Part shown: positions 33,268-42,738 of the stretch, one piece after another
Numbering within the stretch: position 1 is the first letter of the stretch
Layout: each line of letters begins with the position of its first letter
DNA from: Bacteroidetes bacterium UBA2664
GTDB taxonomy: Bacteria; Bacteroidota; Rhodothermia; Balneolales; Balneolaceae
Assembly: GCA_002359315.1 (NCBI GenBank)
Contig: DEMS01000015.1
Location: forward strand, 1-64,000
Length of the DNA: 64,000 bases
Reading direction: 5' to 3'
Made by a program: the position numbers and the translations under genes
The notes under the pieces: model-generated
Seen by the model: the letters and a program-made list of their open reading frames with translations, nothing else
Databases searched by the model: none
Told to the model about the DNA's origin: nothing

Positions 33268-35748
33268 ATGATTAACAGGAATTTTTTTATTGTCATTTCA
33301 AGTACTCTGATTCTGTTCTTTCTGTTTCAGTTCGGCTGCCAAAGCAGTGAATCTGCTATTAACGACTCATCCCCCCCGGAAGCTACAACTTACTCTCCAC
33401 CTTTTTTAGACCTTGAAGAATCCCCTTTTCCCAAACAAACACCAATGCGTGAATTTCGCGCAGCCTGGGTAGCTACCGTTGCAAATATCGATTGGCCTTC
33501 TGAACCGGGACTCTCCGTAGATCAACAGAAACAAGAAATGATAAACCTTCTAAACCGCGCAGCAGCCCTACATTTGAATGCGGTCATTTTTCAGGTAAGG
33601 CCGGCTGCTGATGCTTTTTATAATTCTCCGTATGAACCTTGGTCTGGTTACCTGAGCGGCAAGATGGGCGAACCACCGCTGCCCTATTACGATCCGCTCG
33701 AATTTGCCATAAAAGAGGCCCACATCCGCGGCCTCGAATTGCATGCATGGTTTAATCCGTATCGCGCCGGGCACCCAGCGAATGCATCATCCTATTCTCC
33801 GGACCACATCAGCAAGACTAATCCTGAATTTGTCCATCAATATGGCGAATATTTATGGCTCGACCCCGGAATTCCGGAAGCAAAACAACATACGATCGAT
33901 GTGATTATGGATGTTGTAAAGCGCTATGATATTGATGGTATTCACTTTGATGATTATTTCTATCCATATCCCTCTTATGCAGATAATGCGGACTTCCCCG
34001 ATAGTCTCGCATGGCAACGGGCAAATGAACTGGGCAATACCCTTTCTCGCGGCGATTGGCGGCGTGAAAATGTAAATTCTTTAATGAGAGAGCTATCACA
34101 TAAAATCAGAGAGATGAAACCACATGTGAAATTTGGAATCAGTCCATTCGGAGTCTGGCGGCCCGGTTATCCGGCACACACTACCGGTTTTGATGCCTAT
34201 GAAAATCTCTATGCCGATGCAAAATTGTGGATCAATGAAGGGTGGGTCGATTACTTCACTCCCCAGATCTACTATAAAATGGATCAGGTATCTCAGCCTT
34301 TTCCCATTATGTTAAACTGGTGGAATGAGCAGAATTTGTATCATCGACATATATGGCCGGGACTCTACACCAGCCGTCTTTGGACTTCCGACCGATTATG
34401 GAGTGCTGATGAGATTAAAGGGCAAATATTTACTGCCAGAGCATTTCCGGGAGTAACGGGGACGGTTCATTTTAGTATGAAAACCTTTATGAATAATGAC
34501 AAAAATATTAACCGAATCCTTACGGCAGGGGCTTATGCAAACCCGGCTCTCATCCCCGCATCCCCCTGGATGAACTATGACCCACTGCCAAAACCCGAAG
34601 TATCTGTTAATGACTATGGTGACTATTGGAGTGCATCATTTGTCATTAATAATAGTGACCCTGTTCAGTGGTGGGTCCTGAGAACTCAGAGAAATAATTT
34701 CTGGGACTCTACTGTGATCCCGGGACACCTCCGTGAGATTTCATTTTATGGAGGACCCTCAATGGTTCGGCCCGATAAAGTTTACCTGACAGCCATTAGC
34801 AGAACAGGCATTGAAAGTGAAGCCGCACAATATGATTTCCGATCGGATACTGATAACCCGTCAACGAACAATCATTCAGCCATTATTTTACGTGAAGAGT
34901 GGAGTGATACCAAACCGTCCGGCTACGAAGCAAATGCCATCCGGAGAAATATTGCTTATCAGGATACGCTCCGTTTTCAAAATTTGACACTGATCGTCGA
35001 GCAGATGATGAGATCAATTTCAGTTCCCGGCCGGCTATTGAAATATGATCCGGGTAACGAGGAGGAAGGTGACGGGTATTCAGAATCAATAACTCTAAGG
35101 GTACACAAAAATGGAGTATCAGAGCTTGTGCACCTCAATCCCGGACAAAGTATGAACTGGTATGGATACCACATTTCACTTCAGAAGATTGACTTTCAAA
35201 GATCACTAGCCGATCTCGAAATTGCCACCGTTGGCTCCCTTCCGATAAACCGTGCAGCATTGCTTGAAGCAGGGAACGGCACCATGCGCCTTCGTGTCAA
35301 GCATAATCCTTCGAAAATAGCGATCACACAACAAGTGATGGAAATGGAAGGCCCGGATGAGCCGGTAACGACTGTTGAATTTCTTAACCGGCTGTATAAA
35401 AAAAGTGTAGAGACCGACAATCGATGGGATCTTCCCCATCACTACTACATCAATTCAGAGGGTGAGATTTATGAGGGTCGAAATGCCGGCTATTCAGCTG
35501 AAGCAAACACCGAATTTGACCCAAGAGGAACTTTGATCGTGAACTTATTGCTGTCAGAGACTCAGGAAAATATATCAACAACTCAATTGAATTCTCTCAG
35601 AGATCTTGTTAATCATATAAGTCAAAAATATGGAATGAATCGAAAAGATCTTTTTCTTCTTAGGGACCTGGATTCAGATATAACAGCAGATTCTGCTAAG
35701 AATTTCATGAAAATTGAACACTCACTGATTGAAAAACTACTGGAATGA
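33268..35748 (+). CDS. GHL10-type glycosidase lipoprotein fused to a degenerate amidase/PGRP domain
   Basis: 826 residues from the ATG at 33268; an earlier in-frame start at 33163 would bury the signal peptide. Lipobox at Cys24 (LFQFGCQSS). Residues about 60-400 form the GHL10 (DUF187/YngK) TIM-barrel domain: REFRAAWVATVANIDWP, AVIFQVRPAADAFYNSPYEP, GIHFDDYFYPY. An FN3-like segment follows (about 440-535). From about 545, REEWSDTKPSG matches the start of an amidase_2/PGRP domain that is interrupted by about 120 residues and resumes as RWDLPHHYYINSEGEIYEGR. All three zinc ligands of the amidase family appear lost (HHT to TQQ, HRD to LRD, and no Cys). Probably outer-membrane or periplasmic, acting on or binding peptidoglycan. 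Confidence 0.85.
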   Translation: MINRNFFIVISSTLILFFLFQFGCQSSESAINDSSPPEATTYSPPFLDLEESPFPKQTPMREFRAAWVATVANIDWPSEPGLSVDQQKQEMINLLNRAAALHLNAVIFQVRPAADAFYNSPYEPWSGYLSGKMGEPPLPYYDPLEFAIKEAHIRGLELHAWFNPYRAGHPANASSYSPDHISKTNPEFVHQYGEYLWLDPGIPEAKQHTIDVIMDVVKRYDIDGIHFDDYFYPYPSYADNADFPDSLAWQRANELGNTLSRGDWRRENVNSLMRELSHKIREMKPHVKFGISPFGVWRPGYPAHTTGFDAYENLYADAKLWINEGWVDYFTPQIYYKMDQVSQPFPIMLNWWNEQNLYHRHIWPGLYTSRLWTSDRLWSADEIKGQIFTARAFPGVTGTVHFSMKTFMNNDKNINRILTAGAYANPALIPASPWMNYDPLPKPEVSVNDYGDYWSASFVINNSDPVQWWVLRTQRNNFWDSTVIPGHLREISFYGGPSMVRPDKVYLTAISRTGIESEAAQYDFRSDTDNPSTNNHSAIILREEWSDTKPSGYEANAIRRNIAYQDTLRFQNLTLIVEQMMRSISVPGRLLKYDPGNEEEGDGYSESITLRVHKNGVSELVHLNPGQSMNWYGYHISLQKIDFQRSLADLEIATVGSLPINRAALLEAGNGTMRLRVKHNPSKIAITQQVMEMEGPDEPVTTVEFLNRLYKKSVETDNRWDLPHHYYINSEGEIYEGRNAGYSAEANTEFDPRGTLIVNLLLSETQENISTTQLNSLRDLVNHISQKYGMNRKDLFLLRDLDSDITADSAKNFMKIEHSLIEKLLE

Positions 35749-35753
35749 TCACA

Positions 35754-38700
35754 TTATAGGTTTTGAATATTCTCTTCCAAATAGTTGATTTCATCGATCA
35801 ATTGAGTTATTAACTGCTTTACATTTTTAGGATTTGAAGTAGAATTCTTTTCCAATTTCAAAGCTATAGATGCCAGCTTTCCAAAACTCATGGACAATGC
35901 GGTTCCTTTGACTTTATGAGCGGCATTCTTTATTAGCTCTAAGTCTAACTTAGAATCCGGAATCTTTTGAAATTTTTCAAATTCAGTTCTAGAATCACTT
36001 AGCGATGTTTTGGAAATCAACAGCAGATCTTCCAGAATATTAAATAAATCACCATATCTCTGACGTAACTCATCGCTATTGTAATGGTCACCGCTTGAAG
36101 ACATCGATCTGCCATCATTTTCAACATCATAGCCAGACCCGGCGTCAATTACCCATTTTTCCATCACGTTTTTGATACTCTTTTTAACTATCGGCTTACT
36201 GATATAATCATTCATTCCTATTGCCAGACATTTCTCTCTTTCTCCCTTTAATGCACCGGCCGTACATGCTATAATTGGAACATTTTTACCCTCCTCACTT
36301 TTCCTGATCTCAATGGTAGCTTCATATCCACTTTTAAATGGCATTTGAACGTCCATAAGTATTACATCAGGGTTTTCAGCCTTAAAGATCTCAACCGTTT
36401 CATTGCCATTTCTCGCTTCAAATAATGTGGCGAATGGATACAGTTTAAGCAGTAATATTTTCATTAAAAACCGATTCGTATCATTATCTTCAGCGATTAA
36501 TATTTTAATCGGTTCATCAATTCTCTTTGTTGGGCTTCCAGACAGATTCAAATTCGCATCCGAAAGAGAATAATTTTCATTAATGTAAGACGATTCATCA
36601 GATGGTTTTTCCTCATCAATTTTTTTCGGTTTATCACCGGCGACAGACTCTATTATAAATGAGAATGTACTCCCATTGCCAACATCACTCTCTACGGTTA
36701 ACTTTGAATTCATCAACTGCAAAATTCTGTTTGAGATAGTAAGTCCAAGTCCGGTTCCACCATATTTTCTGGTAATAGAATTATCCTCTTGAGAAAATGC
36801 TTGAAATATTCGTTGCAGATTTGATTTTGAAATACCAATTCCGGTATCTCTTACTGAAAATCGAACACGATTCCTCTTTTTACCACTCTCTATTTTTCGA
36901 ATAATAAGTTCTATCTCTCCCTCATTTGTAAATTTGATTGCATTACCCAGTAGATTTATCAATACCTGCCTCACTCTCAATTCATCCAATATCAGGTATT
37001 CCGGTACATCTTCATCAATTTGGTAACTTATCGACAGCTTTTTACTTTCAGCCTGAAATTTTAGCATGTCAATACATTTTGCTGCCATTTTATGGAGATC
37101 CGTGGAGCCCGGATCTAATTCCATTCTTCCTGCTTCAATTTTAGAGAGATCCAGTATATCATTGAGAATTTCGAGCAGCGAATTCGCTGATTGAAAAACG
37201 ATACTCATATACCCTTTCTGATCATCTTTTAAATCGGATTGCATTAAAAGATCACTAAAACCGATGATTCCATTCAGTGGTGTTCGAATTTCATGACTCA
37301 TATTTGCCAAAAATTCAGATTTCGCCTGATTCGCTGATTCCGCCATTTTTTTGGCTCTAAGTAATTTGGACTCAGTCCTTTTCTTCTCAGTGATATCTTG
37401 AACTGAACCATGTAATTTGATACATCTGTTGCCTTTGAACACAGGATTGCCATTCGCAACCACCCATTTTTTATTGCCTTTAGCGGTTCTAATCGGCAAT
37501 TCCAGTGAAAACGATTCCTTATTTCGGCTAGAATCTTCTAATGCCTGACGTATCTCATTTCTGCTTTTTTCATCATAATAAAATTGAATGGCACTCTCCA
37601 AATTCGGTTCATAATCCGAATCCACTTCAAAAATATTTTTGGTCATAATTGTCCATTTCAACTCATTCGCTTCTAAGTCATATTGCCACCCACCGACTCG
37701 AGCCAATTTGCCGGTATCTTCAAGTAATTCTTTTGCATATTTCAGCTCTTCCTGAGATTTCTTAGACTGTGTAATATCCCGGAATACAACAAAATATCCA
37801 TTAATCTCTCCTTCTTTTACCAAAATTGGCTGAATGGTCACCTCAAACAAAATCTGTTCATCCTCCATCTGGTATTTATATTCAAATGAAGTTGGTACCT
37901 GATGCTCTAAATGTTTAAAGAATTGCCCATCATTTGGAAAAATCGTGAAAATCGGTTTGCCAAATAAGTCCATTTCGTCCGTATGAAAGATCGACCGAAA
38001 AGACGGGTTTGAATCAATTACATGATAGATGGTGTCTAATATGACGATTCCCTCTGCCATCTCTTCAATAATTTTTTCACGGGCAAATGGCAATACTTCA
38101 AAAAGTTTAAACCGAAGCAGGCCTATTGAAATGATGATTCCTGAAAACAGGAACATGAAAGGAGTTAGATCCAGATGTTCAAATGGCTTAAAATCAAAAA
38201 CATAGAGAATATTCGTAATCCAGGGAATTAATGCTCCAAAAATGACAATCAGTATCTGTTTTTTAAAAATGGTTTTTTCTCGTCGATACCTCAAAATTAA
38301 AAGGAATAGCCCTAATACCATGAAACAGTAGAATGTAATGGTATGAATGATATACCAGGCACCCGGTTCAAAATTAAGCAGATAGAGTCCATCAACAATC
38401 GCCATTTCAATACTCTCATAATGAAGGTTGTGCCATTTATTGGTCCAAACCATCAAAAGTGTCGTAACCGGCAGTATGTAAATAAGAGCAATGGTATGTT
38501 TGTTTAGATACTTTTCATTTCCTGTAAACTGAAGAATAAAAATTATCCAAAGCGCCGGGATCAGTGAGATGCCAATATATTCCAAACGAATCCAAAACAT
38601 GATACTATCCAGATCTGTCATTGCTAATTCAAATGAGTAAGCAAATGCCCAGATCGTTACCCCGAGCATCATGATAGCAAATGTTTTGACAGCATGGCCG

Positions 38701-38789
38701 GAACGGAAAAATATGGCAGTCGTAGTAATCGCAGATATTACCGCAGCTGCAAAGAGCGATATAGATAAAAAATTAAAATTTAATTCCAT
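35754..38789 (-). CDS. Hybrid histidine kinase: 7TM-PAS-PAS-HisKA-HATPase-REC-HPt
   Basis: 1,011 residues. Seven TM helices in residues 1-225 (HisKA_7TM type sensor; segment FEPGAWYIIHTITFY), PAS 1 (about 235-350), PAS 2 (about 365-485), HisKA with phospho-His in NMSHEIRTPLNGIIGFSDLL, HATPase_c (about 610-730; GTGLGLTISNRIL), REC (about 785-905; phospho-Asp in NPDVILMDVQMP, Lys in DYISKPI) and a C-terminal HPt (about 925-1005; phospho-His in KNAAHKVKGTALSMSF). So it holds every domain of an internal His-Asp-His relay and needs only a final response regulator; the REC-only protein at 26993 or another would do. It converges with the GHL10 lipoprotein gene 5 bases away. Confidence 0.94.
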   Translation of the reverse strand: MELNFNFLSISLFAAAVISAITTTAIFFRSGHAVKTFAIMMLGVTIWAFAYSFELAMTDLDSIMFWIRLEYIGISLIPALWIIFILQFTGNEKYLNKHTIALIYILPVTTLLMVWTNKWHNLHYESIEMAIVDGLYLLNFEPGAWYIIHTITFYCFMVLGLFLLILRYRREKTIFKKQILIVIFGALIPWITNILYVFDFKPFEHLDLTPFMFLFSGIIISIGLLRFKLFEVLPFAREKIIEEMAEGIVILDTIYHVIDSNPSFRSIFHTDEMDLFGKPIFTIFPNDGQFFKHLEHQVPTSFEYKYQMEDEQILFEVTIQPILVKEGEINGYFVVFRDITQSKKSQEELKYAKELLEDTGKLARVGGWQYDLEANELKWTIMTKNIFEVDSDYEPNLESAIQFYYDEKSRNEIRQALEDSSRNKESFSLELPIRTAKGNKKWVVANGNPVFKGNRCIKLHGSVQDITEKKRTESKLLRAKKMAESANQAKSEFLANMSHEIRTPLNGIIGFSDLLMQSDLKDDQKGYMSIVFQSANSLLEILNDILDLSKIEAGRMELDPGSTDLHKMAAKCIDMLKFQAESKKLSISYQIDEDVPEYLILDELRVRQVLINLLGNAIKFTNEGEIELIIRKIESGKKRNRVRFSVRDTGIGISKSNLQRIFQAFSQEDNSITRKYGGTGLGLTISNRILQLMNSKLTVESDVGNGSTFSFIIESVAGDKPKKIDEEKPSDESSYINENYSLSDANLNLSGSPTKRIDEPIKILIAEDNDTNRFLMKILLLKLYPFATLFEARNGNETVEIFKAENPDVILMDVQMPFKSGYEATIEIRKSEEGKNVPIIACTAGALKGEREKCLAIGMNDYISKPIVKKSIKNVMEKWVIDAGSGYDVENDGRSMSSSGDHYNSDELRQRYGDLFNILEDLLLISKTSLSDSRTEFEKFQKIPDSKLDLELIKNAAHKVKGTALSMSFGKLASIALKLEKNSTSNPKNVKQLITQLIDEINYLEENIQNL

Positions 38790-38985
38790 TCAGCGATTCT
38801 TTCTGGAAGAGATTGATCTTCATTGATATTATTGAAAATAATGAAATAAATTTTTGATTGATTGAAATGCACACAACATCATGCCTTCAAATAACTTACA
38901 CCATACACCCTTTCTCCGGTTAACTGAGTATAAAGTTACTTATCCTGAATTGCCATTCCATTAAATAAAATCATTCATAAATTTT

Positions 38986-39996
38986 TTAGTCTGCCAGGAT
39001 TCTACAGATTGCATTTGTATAGCTTTCTGTTGTCCCCTCCCCTCCAATATCTTTGGTACATTCTGTTTTATAATCCTGCAAGACGGTATAAACAGCTGCC
39101 CGTATCTTCTCTGAAATACGGCTTTCTCCCAGATAATCCAACATCATCAGCGCAGAAAAAAGAAGTGCTGTAGGATTGGCTAATCCCTTCCCTGCGATAT
39201 CGGGAGCGGATCCGTGAACGGCTTCAAACATCGCTGCATCATCACCGATATTGGCTGCTCCCGTAACGCCCAAACCTCCGACCAGGCCGGATGCCAGATC
39301 CGATAAAATATCTCCGAAAAGATTTGTTGTAACAATAACATCAAACTGACTTGGCTTTAGTACCATCTGCATAGCCATATTATCGACGATTAAATCCTCA
39401 AACTCAATTTCAGGGTAATCAGGCGCAATCTCTTTTCCAATTTCAAGAAACAAACCGGTCGTTAATTTCAGAATGTTTGCTTTATGAACGAGTGTTAATT
39501 TCTTTCGATTATACTTTTTGGCATATTCAAACGCTGCCCGGATAATCTTCTCACTGGCATCACGAGTCACCACCGCAATACTCTCTGCATGTTTTTTTTC
39601 ATCATCCACCCAGTGCTCTTTTCCTATGTATAGGCCCTGTGTATTTTCTCGAAAAAGTACAATGTTCACTTCTCTGAAGGGACTTTCAATATTTGGCAGT
39701 GATTTTGCCGGCCTTATGTTGCTGTATAGGTTAAATTGCTGACGCAAAGCCACATTAATTGAGCGGAAACCGGCGCCAACCGGAGTTGTAAGAGGGCCTT
39801 TTAATGCAATTCGATATTTTTCAATGGCCTGAATGGTCTCAGCAGGAAGCGGGTTTCCGGTTTTTTTAAACGTGCCTTCACCGGCTTCACATTCAATCCA
39901 GTTTATTTTTACGCCGGATGCTTTTAAAACACTTTTCACTGATTCCGTAATTTCAGGCCCAATCCCATCACCGGGAATTAAAACAACATTATGCAT
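38986..39996 (-). CDS. Isocitrate/isopropylmalate dehydrogenase family (probably NAD-isocitrate dehydrogenase)
   Basis: 336 residues, a normal length for the short NAD-dependent isocitrate dehydrogenases. It starts with LIPGDGIGPEIT. Substrate-loop region SINVALRQQFNLYSNIRPAK (several conserved Arg), FRENTQGLYIGKEHW with the catalytic Tyr, a catalytic Lys in LVHKANILKLT, metal-binding Asp in DNMAMQMV and NLFGDILSDLASGLVGGLG, and the nucleotide segment EAVHGSAPDIAGKGLANPTA. The YSNIRPAKSL and RENT-GLY features favour isocitrate over isopropylmalate, but homoisocitrate cannot be excluded. Role: TCA cycle, isocitrate to 2-oxoglutarate. Monocistronic; no leucine-biosynthesis genes nearby. Confidence 0.85.
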   Translation of the reverse strand: MHNVVLIPGDGIGPEITESVKSVLKASGVKINWIECEAGEGTFKKTGNPLPAETIQAIEKYRIALKGPLTTPVGAGFRSINVALRQQFNLYSNIRPAKSLPNIESPFREVNIVLFRENTQGLYIGKEHWVDDEKKHAESIAVVTRDASEKIIRAAFEYAKKYNRKKLTLVHKANILKLTTGLFLEIGKEIAPDYPEIEFEDLIVDNMAMQMVLKPSQFDVIVTTNLFGDILSDLASGLVGGLGVTGAANIGDDAAMFEAVHGSAPDIAGKGLANPTALLFSALMMLDYLGESRISEKIRAAVYTVLQDYKTECTKDIGGEGTTESYTNAICRILAD

Positions 39997-40190
39997 AGAT
40001 ATAAATTTCTTAATAATTAAGTTCTTAAGATAAGAAATTATCTTTGCATGAAACAGAAGATCTGTATTCAGATCATGTATGATTGAACCATCGCTTTCAA
40101 TTTTCTATTTCAGATTGAATTTATTTTTTTAGTGATGAAAAAAATCAGTATATCTTGTTGAAGGAATTAATTTGACTTTGCTCATTCTTA

Positions 40191-41540
40191 ATGAAAAAAT
40201 TTAGAAAAGATACGCCAAGAGCGTCAAAAAGAGAGATTTTCGGTTGGGGAATGTTTGATTTTGCAAATCAGGCTTATACACTACTGATCATTACAGTCAT
40301 CTTTCCCGTTCTTTTTACAACTGTGGTTGTTGGTGATGTCGAGCAGGATTACCGTTTGGGTAATCTGTTATGGAGTGTCGCACTGTCAGTCAGTTATTTT
40401 CTGGTAGTTTTAAGCGGCCCTGTTTTTGGTGCGATTATGGATTACTCCGCACTAAAAAAGAAATTTCTCTTCTACAGTTATATTCTCACCATTATTAGTA
40501 CAGCATTCCTCTATTTTGTTGAGCCCGGATTAGTTGTATTAGGAGTTATACTGATTATCATCTCCAATTTTGCCTATGCTATCGGGGAAAATTTTATCGC
40601 TTCTTTTCTGCCCAGTTTAGGCCCTCCCAAAGATCTGGGTAAAATTTCAGGTTTCGGATGGTCACTGGGTTATATCGGCGGACTCTTTTCGGCCGGATTC
40701 GTAATTCTCTATCTGGGTGAACCTACTCTTGAAAATTATGATACCATTCGTTGGGTCGGCCCTTATGCCGCTCTGTTTTTTATGATTGCAGCGATTCCAA
40801 CATTTATTTGGGTGAAAGAACCCGGTATAAAAAAGCCGTTACCTGCTGATGAAACATTCTTTTCCATGGGCTTCAAAAGGCTGGGCGATACCCTCAAAAT
40901 GGTTCGTGAATTCAGAGATCTGTTGATATTTCTCATATCTGTTTTTTTTGCAATGGCAGGAATCTACATCGTTATATCTTTTGCATTCATCTATGGCGAC
41001 CAGATCGTCCAATGGGATGAAACCGTTCGGGTATTAATGTTTGTAGTTGTTCAGATTACTGCAGCAATCGGCGCTTTCTCTTTTGGTTTTTTACAGGACA
41101 AAATTGGTGCAAAAAGAACCTACAACATTACATTGGGATTATGGTTTGTTGGAGTTTTAGGAATCTGGGGAGTAACTGATATCACCGTTTGGCTTAATAA
41201 TGTTTTCAATACTGACTTTGAAGTACAATATGTTTTCCTTTATATCGGTGTAATTGCAGGACTAAGCCTGGGATCAAGTCAATCGGCCAGCAGGGCACTG
41301 GTGGGAATTTTTACTCCTGAACAGAAATCTGCAGAATTCTTCGGTTTTTGGGGACTGTCCAATAAAGTTGCCGGGGTATTTGGTATTATTGGCTTAGGAC
41401 TTCTCCAAACTCAATTTGGACTGCACCAATCCGTACTCTTCTGTGCTTTTCTATTTTTGATCGCAATCATAATCTGCCTGTTTGTGAATGAAAAAGAGGG
41501 TGAAAGAGCTGCCGATCATTTCCATGAACAGAATCAATAG
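40191..41540 (+). CDS. UMF1-family MFS transporter (Atg22-like)
   Basis: 449 residues with 12 TM helices. The N-terminal motif REIFGWGMFDFANQAYTLLI is the hallmark of the UMF1/Atg22-type MFS group. Central loop about 205-240 (KEPGIKKPLPADETFFSMGF), and in the second half GSSQSASRALVGIFTPEQKS and AEFFGFWGLSNK, which are also typical. Yeast Atg22 exports amino acids from the vacuole; bacterial members are unassigned. Monocistronic. Confidence 0.9.
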   Translation: MKKFRKDTPRASKREIFGWGMFDFANQAYTLLIITVIFPVLFTTVVVGDVEQDYRLGNLLWSVALSVSYFLVVLSGPVFGAIMDYSALKKKFLFYSYILTIISTAFLYFVEPGLVVLGVILIIISNFAYAIGENFIASFLPSLGPPKDLGKISGFGWSLGYIGGLFSAGFVILYLGEPTLENYDTIRWVGPYAALFFMIAAIPTFIWVKEPGIKKPLPADETFFSMGFKRLGDTLKMVREFRDLLIFLISVFFAMAGIYIVISFAFIYGDQIVQWDETVRVLMFVVVQITAAIGAFSFGFLQDKIGAKRTYNITLGLWFVGVLGIWGVTDITVWLNNVFNTDFEVQYVFLYIGVIAGLSLGSSQSASRALVGIFTPEQKSAEFFGFWGLSNKVAGVFGIIGLGLLQTQFGLHQSVLFCAFLFLIAIIICLFVNEKEGERAADHFHEQNQ

Positions 41541-41856
41541 GACTTTCAAGACAATTACAGGCATTTTTATTTATTTATTTCTCTTCCCTCACTATTTTTG
41601 AAAATAGAATATTAATTTTTATTGGTGTTTCTATATTCAGTATTATCAATGATATAATATGACGATTTATTTCCGGACTATTTTTTTAATTACAATTTCA
41701 CCCATTTAAAATTAGATTTTTTTAAAAAACGTTAAAAAAAAGGCTGTATTTAATGCTCAGATTGTTAACTTAGCCCATCATAAGTATGTTTATTGACATT
41801 CAATGCCATACTTTTTTAATATTTTATCTTTAATTAAAACTAACCGGAGACATTGT
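41541..41856. other. Gene-free AT-rich interval with a likely promoter
   Basis: 316 bases before the histone H1-like gene. A consensus -35 hexamer TTGACA lies at 41793-41798 with AT-rich sequence (TTAATATTTTATC) 17 or more bases on, which is probably the promoter of that gene. Nothing else is visible; in-frame codons upstream of 41857 do not look coding. Confidence 0.45.
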
Positions 41857-42033
41857 ATGAGTAGATTAAACGAAGTAAAGAATTTGATGGCAGGACTCGA
41901 AGAAGATCTAGTAAAGTTCTACGACAAAGGAAATAAAGCTGCAGGTACACGGGCACGTAAGCAACTGCAAGACCTGAAAAAGCTTGCTCAGGATATTAGA
42001 ATTGAGATCCAGAACATCAAGAACGAAGGCTAA
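41857..42033 (+). CDS. Histone H1-like small basic protein
   Basis: 58 residues from the ATG at 41857 (MSRLNEVKNLMAGLEEDLVK); a 5' extension in frame to 41803 is not supported. One helical hairpin with a basic middle (GNKAAGTRARKQLQDLKKLA) that is highly conserved in the H1-like (Hc1-related) proteins of Bacteroidota. These are thought to bind DNA and help organise the nucleoid, and are often very highly expressed. A strong intrinsic terminator follows at once, and a TTGACA promoter element lies upstream, so it is probably a single-gene unit. Confidence 0.9.
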   Translation: MSRLNEVKNLMAGLEEDLVKFYDKGNKAAGTRARKQLQDLKKLAQDIRIEIQNIKNEG

Positions 42034-42050
42034 TCACCGCCTTTTCTCTT

Positions 42051-42081
42051 AAAAAGCCGCGTTTTACGTGGCTTTTTTTTT
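42051..42081 (+). terminator. Rho-independent terminator of the H1-like gene
   Basis: AAAAAGCCGCG and CGTGGCTTTTT form a stem around TTTTA, followed by a run of T residues (TTTTTTTTT). It lies 18 bases after the stop codon. Confidence 0.9.
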
Positions 42082-42258
42082 GCTCTTCAATTTTCTTCCT
42101 ACCCTTACTCTCACTATTATTCGTCGGAAACTATTGTGAATAACCCGGCCGGAACCCAGACAGGGAACTAATTGACTGGAAGCATTAAATTTGAACTTGA
42201 ATTCACAGTTCAGAGTCTGCATGGTAAAATGTGCCTCTATTTGCCTGAATCATAAATT

Positions 42259-42738
42259 ATGAGTAAACCTTCTTTCCATAAATTAGCTCCAAATGTCATT
42301 AAAGTATGGCAGTGGAGTAACAGTATCAGTAACCTCTTTTTTTTAGCCATACCCATTGCTTATGCATTTTTTTTCGGGTACTCAGGACTCCATTTATGGT
42401 TTATTATCGGCTCCGGGTTGTTGGTTACTGTCTTCTGGATTTTATCGATCGCCTGGATTCCGTTTCTGTCCTGGAAAAACTGGAGATACTCTATCAATCA
42501 AAAAGAGATTGATCTAAAGCACGGAATATTATTCAAAACACGTACATTAATTCCGCTGAGCCGGGTTCAACATGTGGATACCCGGCAAGGGCCGCTCCTC
42601 CGAACTTACAAACTCTCTTCAGTCACAATTTCAACAGCTGCAACAACACATGAAATACCCGGACTCGATACTATCCTTGCCGATCGTGTACGCCGACAAA
42701 TTTCAACTTACGCCCGGTTAGCTGAAGACGATGTCTGA
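42259..42738 (+). CDS. bPH2-domain membrane protein (YdbS-like)
   Basis: 159 residues. Two TM helices near 22-42 and 47-68, then one bacterial PH-like (bPH2) domain: WRYSINQKEIDLKHGILFKT, LIPLSRVQHVDTRQGPLLRT. YdbS/YdbT-type pairs are membrane proteins linked to envelope stress and bacteriocin tolerance in Bacillus. Its stop codon overlaps the start of the partner gene by 8 bases, so the two are translationally coupled and likely form a complex. Confidence 0.88.
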   Translation: MSKPSFHKLAPNVIKVWQWSNSISNLFFLAIPIAYAFFFGYSGLHLWFIIGSGLLVTVFWILSIAWIPFLSWKNWRYSINQKEIDLKHGILFKTRTLIPLSRVQHVDTRQGPLLRTYKLSSVTISTAATTHEIPGLDTILADRVRRQISTYARLAEDDV

